Source of the DNA: Anaerolineae bacterium
Lineage (GTDB): Bacteria; Chloroflexota; Anaerolineae; Anaerolineales; E44-bin32
Direction of reading: 5' to 3'
NCBI GenBank assembly: GCA_011174825.1
Contig: DUEZ01000063.1
Location: 1-64,000, forward strand
DNA: 64,000 bases
The notes beneath the pieces are model-generated. The model was given only the letters and a program-made list of their open reading frames with translations, searched no databases and was not told the origin of the DNA. Shown piece by piece: positions 9,212 to 17,692 of the stretch. Every line of letters begins with the position of its first letter. Position 1 is the first letter of the stretch. A program made the position numbers and the translations under genes.

Positions 9212-10528
9212 ATGGCAACCAAGGTCATCATGCCTAAACTTGAGATGGCTCAGGAATCAGCTACCATCATCGAGTGGCTCAAGCATGAGGGCGATCAAAT
9301 TGAGAAGGGTGAGCCCCTTTTGGTGATCGAGACCGATAAGGTCACTGTGGAACTCGAGTCACCAGGTTCGGGTGTTCTATCCAGTGTTCGTGGAGATCCC
9401 GGAGAGGAGATCCCTGTCACGCAAGTGATCGCTTACCTTCTGGAACCGGGAGAGGAACCACCTCAGGAAATTATCGAGGAGGAGATTGAGAGGGCATTGG
9501 AGATACCACCCCCACCCATCCCACAGGTGGATGTGACGCCTGTTGCGAAGCGATTGGCCACGACTCACGGCGTTGATCTTGGCACGGTCGTAGGCACGGG
9601 ACCGAAGGGCCAAATCACCAAGGAAGACGTTGAGGCAGCGTTGACCGCTCCTGCTGTGGTGACCCCGCCAGGAAAGATCCGCGCCACGCCATCTGCCCGG
9701 CGTCTGGCTCGGGAGAAGGGTGTGGATCTCTCGGGGGTGAAAGGGACTGGGCCGCGCGGCCAGGTGACGGCCGAGGACGTGGCGGCCTATTCACCTGCTC
9801 CAGGAATTGTGGGGCTAACACCCTTGGAGACCGTTCCACTTCGAGGCATTAGGCGTACCATCGCTGAGAGGATGACGCACAGCTTTCAAACCACACCACA
9901 TATCTTTGTCAGCCTGCGGGTCGACATGAACAAACTGGAAGCAGAACGGGCGCGCCTCAATGAAGCGGCAGAAGCCAACCAGTTCCCTCGCATCTCAGTG
10001 ACTGCGATCTTGGTAAAAGTGACGGCCGAGGTGCTTAAGGACCATCCATGGTTGAACAGCACCTTGCAGGGAGAGGAGATCATTCTATTATCGGATTTGA
10101 ATATTGGTGTTGCGGTAGCGCTTGATGGGGGTCTCATCGCGCCGGTGGTGCACCATGCTGACGGGAAAAGCGTAGCTGAGATCGCCGCGGAAGTGCAGGA
10201 CCTGGCAACCCGCGCTCGCACCAATCAATTAACGCCATCTCATGTTGCACGGGGGACGTTTACCATCTCCAATCTGGGCTCCTTCGGTGTCGAACAATTC
10301 ACGGCCATCATCAACCCGCCGAACGCCGCCATATTAGCCGTCGGAGCCATACGTTCCGAAGTCGTAGTGGATGAATTAGGGGAGATCGTTGTACGACCAC
10401 TGGTATGGATGACTCTCGCTGCAGATCATCGCATCGTCGACGGCGCGGTGGCGGCCAAATTCCTTACCGCGCTCAAGGATGCCTTAGAAGATCCCGCTCA
10501 ATACCTACAATCAAAGCCTCTTGGGTAA
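9212..10528 (+). CDS. Dihydrolipoamide acyltransferase (E2) with two tandem subunit-binding domains
   Basis: The 438-residue protein has an N-terminal lipoyl domain with the lipoylated lysine at K43 (ETDKVTVE). Then come two peripheral subunit-binding domains, about 106-144 (VTPVAKRLA...GTGPKGQITKEDV) and 155-193 (ATPSARRLA...GTGPRGQVTAEDV), and a catalytic domain from about 206 with DHRIVDG near the C-terminus. E2 carries acyl groups from E1 to CoA and forms the core of the complex. Most E2 proteins have one subunit-binding domain, so the duplication is unusual. No E3 (dihydrolipoamide dehydrogenase) is in the window, so it must be supplied elsewhere. Confidence 0.93.
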   Translation: MATKVIMPKLEMAQESATIIEWLKHEGDQIEKGEPLLVIETDKVTVELESPGSGVLSSVRGDPGEEIPVTQVIAYLLEPGEEPPQEIIEEEIERALEIPPPPIPQVDVTPVAKRLATTHGVDLGTVVGTGPKGQITKEDVEAALTAPAVVTPPGKIRATPSARRLAREKGVDLSGVKGTGPRGQVTAEDVAAYSPAPGIVGLTPLETVPLRGIRRTIAERMTHSFQTTPHIFVSLRVDMNKLEAERARLNEAAEANQFPRISVTAILVKVTAEVLKDHPWLNSTLQGEEIILLSDLNIGVAVALDGGLIAPVVHHADGKSVAEIAAEVQDLATRARTNQLTPSHVARGTFTISNLGSFGVEQFTAIINPPNAAILAVGAIRSEVVVDELGEIVVRPLVWMTLAADHRIVDGAVAAKFLTALKDALEDPAQYLQSKPLG

Positions 10529-10684
10529 TTTGACCGGCTCAGATCGCGGTTGAAACAGCCCCGCTTTTTCTAATCCTTCCGTAAGACCTCACCGTGTCTC
10601 GTGATTAATGAGCCCTATGTCATGAAGGTGATGGTTTCCTTGGTGGGCATTGCAGGTCAGGACTCAGGACTGACTCTATTTACT

Positions 10685-10814
10685 GTCATTCTGAGGAGCC
10701 CTTCGACTACGCTCAGGATAAACTCCGCGACGAATAATCTCGTTGCTGGGATAAGTAGTCCTTTCATAACGGAAAACGGGATCCTTCGCTTCACTTCGTT
10801 CCGCTCAGGATGAC
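10685..10814. repeat. GTCATTC-family inverted repeat, 130 bp
   Basis: The left end reads GTCATTCTGAGGAGCCCTTC and the right end is the inverse, CGCTCAGGATGAC, with an imperfect fold-back between them. It is one of several similar units in the window. Confidence 0.65.
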
Positions 10815-10927
10815 ATTAATGGGAATGATAATCTGACCATTCCTTCGGCGGAGATTACTCATTCAAAGCATTCCACTCCGCTTCCCTTAGGTGGGCTAAG
10901 AGAGTTTTTTGCTTCACACATAATAAA

Positions 10928-10954
10928 GTCATCCTGAGCTTGTCGAAGGATGAC
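10928..10954. repeat. GTCATTC-family short palindrome
   Basis: A 27-bp palindrome of the form GTCATCC...GGATGAC, with internal TGAGCTTGTCGA. It is the shortest version of the repeat family seen in this intergenic stretch. Confidence 0.6.
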
Positions 10955-11035
10955 TTTCCTGTGTATAGAGCAGAAAGCACCCTGAGCCTCCATTGTTCTG
11001 AGCCGGTCAAGCGGAACTGGATGACACATAAGTAT

Positions 11036-11128
11036 GTCATTCTGAGCGCTGATAAGCGTGAAGAATCCCTATGAAGTGTCGAATCGAAAAGTATCATCAT
11101 AGGGATCCTTCGCTTCGCTCAGGATGAC
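11036..11128. repeat. GTCATTC-family inverted repeat, 93 bp
   Basis: The ends are GTCATTCTGAGCG and CGCTCAGGATGAC. Inner arms GAAGAATCCCTAT and ATAGGGATCCTTC also pair, so the whole unit can form a long hairpin, in the manner of a MITE-like or REP-like element. Confidence 0.7.
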
Positions 11129-11351
11129 ATATAGAGAGTGTCATTCTTAGCACCCCTTCGATGAGCTCTGGACAGGTAGGATAACGCAGGATTACAGTGC
11201 TTCAAGCACGATTGTGTGTTAAACCCGGGTGATGGATGATTAGATTTTATTTCCCAAGAAACATCCCCCTCGAATCTTGCCTCATTATCCGTACTTTCAA
11301 AACTGATGAATTTCTCGTTTCGGGATAAACTTATGCCTTGGAGGGACACCT

Positions 11352-12434
11352 ATGGCAAAGGTCTTAGTTCTGGGCGCGGGTATGATGGGAACGGCGATGA
11401 CCGTTCCCCTGACAGATAACGAGCACGATGTCCATCTCGTGGGGACCCATTTAGACGGTCATATCATTGAGGAGATCCACGAGTCCCGTACCCACCCGAA
11501 GTTGCGGAGCGCCGTGCCTGTGAGCGTGAAACCCTATCCCATCGCTGGCTTGGAAGAAGCCCTGCGGGGTGTTGACCTGATCTTCTTGGGGGTTAATTCT
11601 TTGGGTGTCGAATGGGTAGCAGAAGCGCTGGGACCCTTGCTCACGGGTGATGTACCGATCGTCGCCCTTACAAAGGGGTTGGTTGGCGATGGACAGAAGC
11701 TTACCCTATTACCGCATGTTCTACGCAATGCCTTGCCATCGAGCTATCGAGAGGAAGTTAGACTGGCCGCTGTTGGCGGGCCCTCTATCGCCGGTGAGTT
11801 GGCCGCTCGGCGTCCCACGGGTATCGTGATCACGGGTTCGGATCAAACGCTTCTAGACGAGGTCGCCAGCGTCATGCGAACATCCTATTATCATATCTGG
11901 ACCAGCACGGATGTGATCGGGGTTGAGGTTTCCGTCGCACTGAAGAACGTTTACGCGCTCGCGGTTGGCATGGTTCAGGGATGGATGGAGAGGGATGGGA
12001 TTGACGAAGAGGGCGATGTGATGCACAACATGGCGGCCGCGATCTTCGCTCAAGCCCTATGTGAGATCGCCTATCTCGTGGACTATATGGGGGGAGAGGT
12101 TGAGAACGTATACGGGTTGCCCGGCGCCGGCGATCTGTACGTCACATGTATGGGCGGGCGGAACATGCGCATGGGACGTTTGTTGGGATCAGGGATGCGT
12201 TATGAGGAAGCCAAAGCGAGACACATGGCCGACGATACCATCGAAGGGGCCGAATTGGCTTTGGCCATCGGCGACACGATCGAAGCGATGATCGAACGTG
12301 GTGACCTCGAAGGCGCGTCACTTCCCCTGCTGCGAACGGTGATCGACATCGTGTGCCACGATGCGCCGGTGGTTTTTCCCTGGGACAGGTTTTTCACTTC
12401 AGAAACTTCTCTTCACCCACCGAAGAGAAGCTGA
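11352..12434 (+). CDS. gpsA: NAD(P)-dependent glycerol-3-phosphate dehydrogenase-family protein
   Basis: The 360-residue protein starts KVLVLGAGMMGTAMTVPL, a Rossmann motif, and has LTKGL, the VALKNVYALAVG segment with the catalytic lysine, and GLPGAGDLYVTC...GRNMRMGRLLG, all typical of GpsA. GpsA reduces dihydroxyacetone phosphate to sn-glycerol-3-phosphate for phospholipid synthesis. The start follows a GGAGG-like site. The 3' end overlaps the convergent permease gene by 22 bases. Because sugar-operon genes lie upstream, a paralogue acting on a related polyol phosphate cannot be excluded. Confidence 0.82.
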   Translation: MAKVLVLGAGMMGTAMTVPLTDNEHDVHLVGTHLDGHIIEEIHESRTHPKLRSAVPVSVKPYPIAGLEEALRGVDLIFLGVNSLGVEWVAEALGPLLTGDVPIVALTKGLVGDGQKLTLLPHVLRNALPSSYREEVRLAAVGGPSIAGELAARRPTGIVITGSDQTLLDEVASVMRTSYYHIWTSTDVIGVEVSVALKNVYALAVGMVQGWMERDGIDEEGDVMHNMAAAIFAQALCEIAYLVDYMGGEVENVYGLPGAGDLYVTCMGGRNMRMGRLLGSGMRYEEAKARHMADDTIEGAELALAIGDTIEAMIERGDLEGASLPLLRTVIDIVCHDAPVVFPWDRFFTSETSLHPPKRS

Positions 12435-12901
12435 CCGACCAGCCCCACAAGCGATGGAACCACGATCCCCAAGCTGAGGCGTATGAGGGTGAAGCGCCAA
12501 CCCAGGAAGGGCAACTCGAAGGAAACCGACAGCAGAGCGAGAGCGGCCCAAGAGGTGATGATGGCCAGTGTCGGTCCGAGACCGGCGCCGGCTTGATAGA
12601 GGGTGGCGATGAGGGGGAAGACCACATAGGGGCCGCCCGGCAACAACATTCCAGCGCCTGTACCGATCAGTAGACCCCGCCAACCGGAGCCTGGACCGAT
12701 CCAATTTTGGACCAGGTTCTGCGGTCCGAGGACGTTCACGTACCCCACGATGACGAAGGCGACCACGAGCAACGGCAACGTTCGTCTAAGCGTGGACCAA
12801 CCCAGAACGATCCCCACTCGGTGACTCCCGTCACCGCGCGACCAGGCGTAGATCAGCAGCCCCAGAGCCAGCACGATTAAGATCAGCGTCGCTTGGTTCA
12901 T
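12413..12901 (-). CDS. Half-size permease-like membrane protein (second of tandem pair)
   Basis: The 162-residue protein starts MNQATLILIVLALGLL and has about four to five hydrophobic segments. A central motif GWRGLLIGTGAGMLLPGGPY is followed by FELPFLGWRFTLIRLSLGIVVPSL. The same pattern is present in the gene just upstream, so the two are paralogues. This resembles COG0701/DUF318 permeases but at roughly half their length. Its ATG overlaps the stop of the upstream gene (ATGA), implying coupled translation and probably a heterodimer. The substrate is unknown. Longer in-frame extensions are not hydrophobic and were rejected. Confidence 0.7.
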   Translation of the reverse strand: MNQATLILIVLALGLLIYAWSRGDGSHRVGIVLGWSTLRRTLPLLVVAFVIVGYVNVLGPQNLVQNWIGPGSGWRGLLIGTGAGMLLPGGPYVVFPLIATLYQAGAGLGPTLAIITSWAALALLSVSFELPFLGWRFTLIRLSLGIVVPSLVGLVGQLLFGG

Positions 12902-13434
12902 CCGACGGCCTCTCGGATGCGATCGATGGATCTTCCGAACAACGCCTCTGCTAACATCCCAAGCAAGGGGGGTATAACCAAGGTGAGGCCATAACGTATG
13001 AGGGTCAATTGCGTCCCGAGCAGGGCGAACTCGAAGGGCAATCGAGTGACGGACCAAAGGTTTTTCGCGGTGACGAAGGCTACCAGTGCCCCTATCCCGG
13101 CGCCGGAGTGGAGCAGCGCGCCGGCGAGCGGATAATACACATAAGGACCGCCCGGGATCAGGGCACCAGCCAGACAGGCCAACAGGACCCCCCGCCAACC
13201 AGACTGTGAACCCAACCATCGCTCGATCACCTCGCGGGAGACCAAGGCCTGCACCAATCCCGCCAGGAGAAAGGCAGCTAAGAGTAGCGGGGTGACGCTG
13301 AGCAGGGTCCGTCCGCCGTTGGCCAACCCCTCCAGGGTTTTTTCCGCGCCACCCTGACTCCAGGCTACGACGGCCAGCGCAAGCGCTACCCCGATTAGAA
13401 ATAATGTCGTGCGGTCAGGTATCCATTTACGCAT
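12898..13434 (-). CDS. Half-size permease-like membrane protein (first of tandem pair)
   Basis: The 178-residue membrane protein starts MRKWIPDRTTLFLIGVALAL and carries GWRGVLLACLAGALIPGGPY and LPFEFALLGTQLTLIRYGLTLVIPPL, matching its downstream neighbour motif for motif. COG0701-type permeases have this GGPY region twice per functional unit, so two half-size proteins made by coupled translation could form one transporter. No strong ribosome-binding site is seen before 13434. An upstream Met at 13554 would add a poor, repeat-derived N-terminus. Confidence 0.7.
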   Translation of the reverse strand: MRKWIPDRTTLFLIGVALALAVVAWSQGGAEKTLEGLANGGRTLLSVTPLLLAAFLLAGLVQALVSREVIERWLGSQSGWRGVLLACLAGALIPGGPYVYYPLAGALLHSGAGIGALVAFVTAKNLWSVTRLPFEFALLGTQLTLIRYGLTLVIPPLLGMLAEALFGRSIDRIREAVG

Positions 13435-13536
13435 GTCGGACGCTTGTGGCGAGTTTTTCTGTAGGACTACTGGACCCAAGAAGTTGATTTGGGAAGTATA
13501 ACGCAACCAAACTGAGATACAAATTAATACGCTTAA

Positions 13537-13567
13537 CCTCCCCGCGAGCTTCAAGCTCGCGGGGAGG
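13537..13567. repeat. 31-bp GC-rich palindrome, copy 1
   Basis: CCTCCCCGCGAGC and GCTCGCGGGGAGG form a near-perfect 13-14-bp stem with a tiny loop. It lies just downstream of the aminotransferase gene (minus strand). A second copy is at 14871-14901, on the other side of the same gene. No U-tract follows, so it is not a standard terminator. Confidence 0.75.
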
Positions 13568-13571
13568 TGGA

Positions 13572-14726
13572 TTATTGGTTCTTGGGCAGTAGTTTACCCA
13601 AGGCGTGCAACAACGCGTCCGCATCTTCTTCATCGTTGTAGCCCTGAAAGGACACTCGAATCAGGGGTTGATCGTTCCAGCGATGTGTCACAACCTCAAT
13701 CCTGTACTCGTCGTAGAGTTGCGTTTGAAAAGCCTCACAATCGAGATCTGGCAAGCGGGCGGTGAACATCTGGATGAACCATTCTTGTGAGTCAGGACAC
13801 AACGCCTCGAAGCCTGTCAGGGTATTGATGCGCCCCCTGGTCTTGCTTGCCAATTGATGACAACGGCGACGTATGGTGTTCCAACGGTGGTCTTGCTGAA
13901 AACGGATGGCGGTCGGCACGGAGAGGAAAGCGGCGATGTCACGTGTTCCTTGCCATTCGTGGTGATCAATGAAGCGCGAATCGCTGGGTTTTTCTGCCTC
14001 CCATCCCCAACTTGTCACGAGAGGTCGGAGTCGATCCTGTACTTCGCGCCGAGCGTACAGGAAGGCAGCTCCCTTGGGCGCACAAAGCCATTTGTGGCAC
14101 GCTCCGGTGTACAGATCGGCTCCCAGTTGCGTTAGATCTAACGGAAGCTGGCCTGGAGCGTGGGCTCCGTCAACAATGGATAGCAAGCCCATCTGACGAG
14201 CGCGGTGGCAAATTGCCTCAACAGGGAAGCAGAGCGCGGTGGGGCTGGTGATATGGCTGATGAAGACGAGGCGCGTTCGCGGCGTGATACCCGAACAGAA
14301 GGCCTCCACAAAATCCGCCCGGCTGGTTAATGGTAGCGGAATGGGTTGACGGACGTAACGCGCGCCGGCCTGTTGGCAAATGAAACGCCAGGTGCGGTCC
14401 ATGGCGCCGTATTCATGATCGGTGGTCAAGATCTCATCACCGGGTTTGAGCTCTAAACTGCGGACCACCATGTTAATCGCTGTGGTGGGATTGGTGAAGT
14501 AGACCACCTCATCTTCGCCGCAATGCAGAAAATCCGCCAATGCTGCCCGTGCTTCTGCCATCAGGTCGCGAGCGCGTCTCGACAGAAACTTTACAGGCTG
14601 TCGCTCCAACTCGTGTTGCCACTTCTGATAGGTCTCAAACACTGGGCGAGGACAGGCGCCGAAAGAACCGTGATTGAGGAAAATCACCTCTGGATCAAGC
14701 AGAAATTCGGATTTGAGATTGTTCAT
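13572..14726 (-). CDS. Class V aminotransferase, isopenicillin-N epimerase-like
   Basis: The 384-residue PLP enzyme begins DPEVIFLNHGSFGACPRPV, the substrate-binding start of the isopenicillin-N epimerase/cysteine desulfurase group. It has VYFTNPTTAINMVVRSL, VDGAHAPGQLPLDL (the Asp that binds the PLP nitrogen) and the Schiff-base lysine in TGACHKWLCAPKG. Family members act as epimerases, lyases or desulfurases; the real substrate is unknown. The gene stands alone and is bracketed by two copies of a 31-bp palindrome. Confidence 0.87.
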   Translation of the reverse strand: MNNLKSEFLLDPEVIFLNHGSFGACPRPVFETYQKWQHELERQPVKFLSRRARDLMAEARAALADFLHCGEDEVVYFTNPTTAINMVVRSLELKPGDEILTTDHEYGAMDRTWRFICQQAGARYVRQPIPLPLTSRADFVEAFCSGITPRTRLVFISHITSPTALCFPVEAICHRARQMGLLSIVDGAHAPGQLPLDLTQLGADLYTGACHKWLCAPKGAAFLYARREVQDRLRPLVTSWGWEAEKPSDSRFIDHHEWQGTRDIAAFLSVPTAIRFQQDHRWNTIRRRCHQLASKTRGRINTLTGFEALCPDSQEWFIQMFTARLPDLDCEAFQTQLYDEYRIEVVTHRWNDQPLIRVSFQGYNDEEDADALLHALGKLLPKNQ

Positions 14727-14870
14727 TTCGCTGAAGCGATAACCGACGCGCTGGTCAAGTATATCAATTCCCTGAAGCTATTGCTCTTGGATTGCCATGT
14801 GGGGCGTATCCCACAGAAGCTACCAGCTCGAAAGGCAATTCTTCTGCAAGGCATTACTATTCCCCCTTAA

Positions 14871-14901
14871 CCTCCCCGCGAACTTTAAGCTCGCGGGGAG
14901 A
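14871..14901. repeat. 31-bp GC-rich palindrome, copy 2
   Basis: CCTCCCCGCGA...GCTCGCGGGGAG, nearly identical to 13537-13567 and also preceded by CTTAA. It sits about 145 bases upstream of the aminotransferase start, in the same orientation as copy 1. Confidence 0.75.
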
Positions 14902-14970
14902 TGGCAGGTTGCATTGTGCAAGACCTCAATTCGCCTTGAAAGTATCATTCTTATGAGAAGCATGCAGAAA

Positions 14971-15081
14971 AGGGAGAGGGCGAAAATCTCCTCTCCCCTG
15001 TGGGGAGAGGGACAGGGTGAGGGGCAGTTGACTCATCGCAATCACCCTCACCCCCACCCTCTCCCTAAAAGGGAGAGGGAG
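14971..15081. repeat. CTCTCCC/GGTGAGGG dispersed inverted repeat, copy 1
   Basis: Alternating blocks AGGGAGAGGG, CTCTCCCCTGTGGGGAGAGG, GGGTGAGGGGCAG and the inverse CCCTCACCC...CCCTCTCCC can fold into a multi-arm structure. A second copy of the family is at 33947-34030. It occupies most of the gap before the helicase. Confidence 0.7.
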
Positions 15082-15157
15082 TCATCTCCTGCGAGGAGAA
15101 CAACAAGGCATGCGGCGAACCCCTAACTGTCCGCGCAAGAAGTATAATCTCCTTGCT

Positions 15158-17692
15158 ATGTCCATCGAGGAGGCCCTCGAGCGTTTGCGGCTCGACATGG
15201 ATTTCATGAAGAACGTCTCCGTCTGGGAGCGGATGCCGCCCAGGCCGGCCCGCTATGCTGACTTCCCCGCCGACCTTGATCCACGATTGATTTCAGCCCT
15301 ACGCTCTTTGGACAACGCCCCTCTCTACACACACCAGGCAGTGGCCGTGGAGGCCGCTTTGGCTGGAGAGAATGTGGTCGTGGTCACTGGGACGGCTTCA
15401 GGCAAAACGCACTGTTATAACCTCCCGGTGCTTCAGACACTCCTCGCGGACCCCGAAGCGCGAGCCCTGTATCTCTTCCCGACCAAGGCGTTATCCCAGG
15501 ATCAGGCTGCCGCGCTGGGACAGTTTCTGGAGGCGTTAGGTACCGTCGAGGGAGTCCCTGTCCGCACCTATGATGGGGATACCCCAACAGCCAGGCGCCG
15601 CCAGATCAGGGACGAGGGTCGGATTCTAATCACCAACCCTGACATGCTTCATATGGGAATCCTCCCCCACCACCCTAGCTGGGCGATGCTGCTCGAGAAT
15701 CTGCGCTGGATCGTGCTCGACGAGCTTCATGTCTACCGGGGCGTTTTTGGCTCAAATGTTACCAATCTGCTGCGGCGTTTGCGGCGCCTGTGCCGTTTCT
15801 ACGGCTCGGAACCGCAATTCGCGCTCACCTCGGCCACGATCGCCAATCCCAAGGAGCTGGCCGAGAAACTGATCGAAGCGCCTGTTCATCTGGTCCCCCC
15901 TGATTTGGATGGATCTCCACGGGCCGAGAAACATGTGATCATCTACAACCCCCCGGTGATTGACCCCAGTCTTGGGATTCGCCGAGCCTATACATTGGAA
16001 TCAACGCGCATCGCCGAGCGATTCTTGGGAACCGAGGTACAGACGGTGGTCTTCGCCCGAGCTCGGTTAACGACAGAAGTCTTGCTCGGTTACGTTCGGG
16101 ATGCTTACGAAAGCCTCGGAGGTGATCCAAAAGCGATTCGTGGTTATCGGGGCGGCTACCTCCCTCTAGAACGACGTGAGATCGAGCGTGGATTACGTGA
16201 GGGGGTCGTGAAAGGCGTCGTGGCCACCAACGCTTTGGAGCTAGGGGTTGATATCGGGCAACTGGGAGCCGCGGTGGTTGCTGGTTATCCGGGTACGATC
16301 GCAAGCCTGTGGCAACAGGCGGGTCGAGCTGGTCGTCGCAGTGAGGTTTCGGCGGCGGTTTTGGTTGCCTCCGCTGCCCCCCTCGACCAGTTCGTCGCCA
16401 CACATCCGCGCTACCTATTTGAAAACCCGCCCGAGATGGGGTTGATCAACCCCAATAATTTGGCCATCCTATTGCGTCACCTACGCTGCGCAGCTTTTGA
16501 GCTGCCCTTCGAGGAGGGTGAGAACTTCGGGGATTTCGCCAAGGTCGAGGAGCTACTTGCCTATCTGACGGAGGAGGGGGATCTACATCGATCCCATGGG
16601 ACCTACACCTGGGTGGCGGATGCCTACCCTGCCGAGTCGGTCTCGCTGCGAGCCAGTGGGGATGACCCCATTGTGATTCAGGATGTGAGCCAGGGTCGCC
16701 CAATCGTCATCGGTGAAATTGACCGCGCAGCGGGCCCCATCTTGTTGCACGAGGGTGCGGTTTACATCCACGAGGGACGAACGCACCTCGTCCAGCGTTT
16801 GGACTGGGAGAACGCATTAGCCGAGGTGGAACGGGTCGATGTCGACTACTATACCGACGCTTCGGAGTCCGTGGGGCTTGAGGTGCTTGAGGTATACGAC
16901 GCAGATGAGCACGCGCCTGCTCGCCGGGCGCATGGGTGGGTGGAGGTCACCGCCACCACGACCTCCTATCGCAAGGTCAAACGCTACACGCATGAAACGT
17001 TGGGCTATGGTTCGATCGATCTACCACCGCGGTCTTTTGAAACCAGCGCCTATTGGTTTTGGATCGCGCCAGAGACGGTTGATCGGCTTGAAGCGGAAGG
17101 TGTGCTCCTACCGCCCACCGACTATGGACCGAGTTGGTCCAGCGCCCGGGATGCGGCGCGCACGCGCGATGGCTACCGCTGCCGACAATGCGGTGCCCCG
17201 GAACGTGACGCTCGAGCGCATGAGGTTCACCACATTCGGCCTTTCCGTGAATTTGGCTATATCCCTGGGGAGAACCGGTACGATCGCTTGGCCAACGACC
17301 TCGACAATCTGATCACCCTTTGCCCAACCTGTCACCATCGAGTTGAATCTGCTAGGGGCAAACGGACCGCTTTGAGCGGCCTAGCTTATACACTGAGAAA
17401 CATCGCGCCCCTCTACCTGATGTGCGATCCACGTGATCTAGGCTCGCTCGCTGAAGTCCGGTCGAAGAGCACCGGGGGGCCGACGATCACCATTTTTGAC
17501 AGGGTTCCCGAGGGATTGGGATTGTCAGAACGGCTCTACGAGCTCCACGGGGAAATGCTCTCTGGTGCACTGGACATGGTGCGCGTCTGTCGTTGTGAGG
17601 ACGGCTGTCCGGCGTGTGTCGGGCCAGTTGGGCCCGGCGGCAGGGAAGTCAAAGAGCTCACAGGGAGGTTATTGGAGGCGCTCTCGGAGTAA
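15158..17692 (+). CDS. mrfA: MrfA-type DEAD/DEAH helicase with inserted HNH domain and C-terminal cysteine cluster
   Basis: The 844-residue protein has a superfamily 2 helicase core with Walker A TGTASGKT (K83), DELH at 188-191, and a second RecA domain ending in QQAGRAGRR. The C-terminal region ends with C811, C813, C817 and C820 (VCRCEDGCPAC), as in MrfA/DUF1998 helicases, which act with the exonuclease MrfB in DNA repair. At about 668-733 there is an HNH-like module: YRCRQCG (C675), HEVHH (688-692), then CPTCHH (C722, C725). The HNH block is an addition to the canonical MrfA layout. TATAAT at 15143 lies only 9 bases before the chosen ATG, and no ribosome-binding site is visible. Confidence 0.87.
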   Translation: MSIEEALERLRLDMDFMKNVSVWERMPPRPARYADFPADLDPRLISALRSLDNAPLYTHQAVAVEAALAGENVVVVTGTASGKTHCYNLPVLQTLLADPEARALYLFPTKALSQDQAAALGQFLEALGTVEGVPVRTYDGDTPTARRRQIRDEGRILITNPDMLHMGILPHHPSWAMLLENLRWIVLDELHVYRGVFGSNVTNLLRRLRRLCRFYGSEPQFALTSATIANPKELAEKLIEAPVHLVPPDLDGSPRAEKHVIIYNPPVIDPSLGIRRAYTLESTRIAERFLGTEVQTVVFARARLTTEVLLGYVRDAYESLGGDPKAIRGYRGGYLPLERREIERGLREGVVKGVVATNALELGVDIGQLGAAVVAGYPGTIASLWQQAGRAGRRSEVSAAVLVASAAPLDQFVATHPRYLFENPPEMGLINPNNLAILLRHLRCAAFELPFEEGENFGDFAKVEELLAYLTEEGDLHRSHGTYTWVADAYPAESVSLRASGDDPIVIQDVSQGRPIVIGEIDRAAGPILLHEGAVYIHEGRTHLVQRLDWENALAEVERVDVDYYTDASESVGLEVLEVYDADEHAPARRAHGWVEVTATTTSYRKVKRYTHETLGYGSIDLPPRSFETSAYWFWIAPETVDRLEAEGVLLPPTDYGPSWSSARDAARTRDGYRCRQCGAPERDARAHEVHHIRPFREFGYIPGENRYDRLANDLDNLITLCPTCHHRVESARGKRTALSGLAYTLRNIAPLYLMCDPRDLGSLAEVRSKSTGGPTITIFDRVPEGLGLSERLYELHGEMLSGALDMVRVCRCEDGCPACVGPVGPGGREVKELTGRLLEALSE

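Larger units (their letters stand above)
10529..11351. repeat. Gene-free stretch with several GTCATTC-type palindromic repeat copies
   Basis: No credible gene lies here. The stretch contains several copies, in both orientations, of a repeat with core GTCATTCTGAG...CTCAGGATGAC. Fold-back units are at 10685-10814, 10928-10954 and 11036-11128, and a further half-copy starts near 11140. Related units occur at 28.9-29.1 kb and 29.6 kb. They look like a dispersed, RNA-foldable repeat family rather than coding DNA. Confidence 0.7.

Noticed and set aside
10529-11351. Possible insertion sequence
   Set aside because: Only palindromic repeats are present; no transposase frame is seen here or elsewhere in the window.
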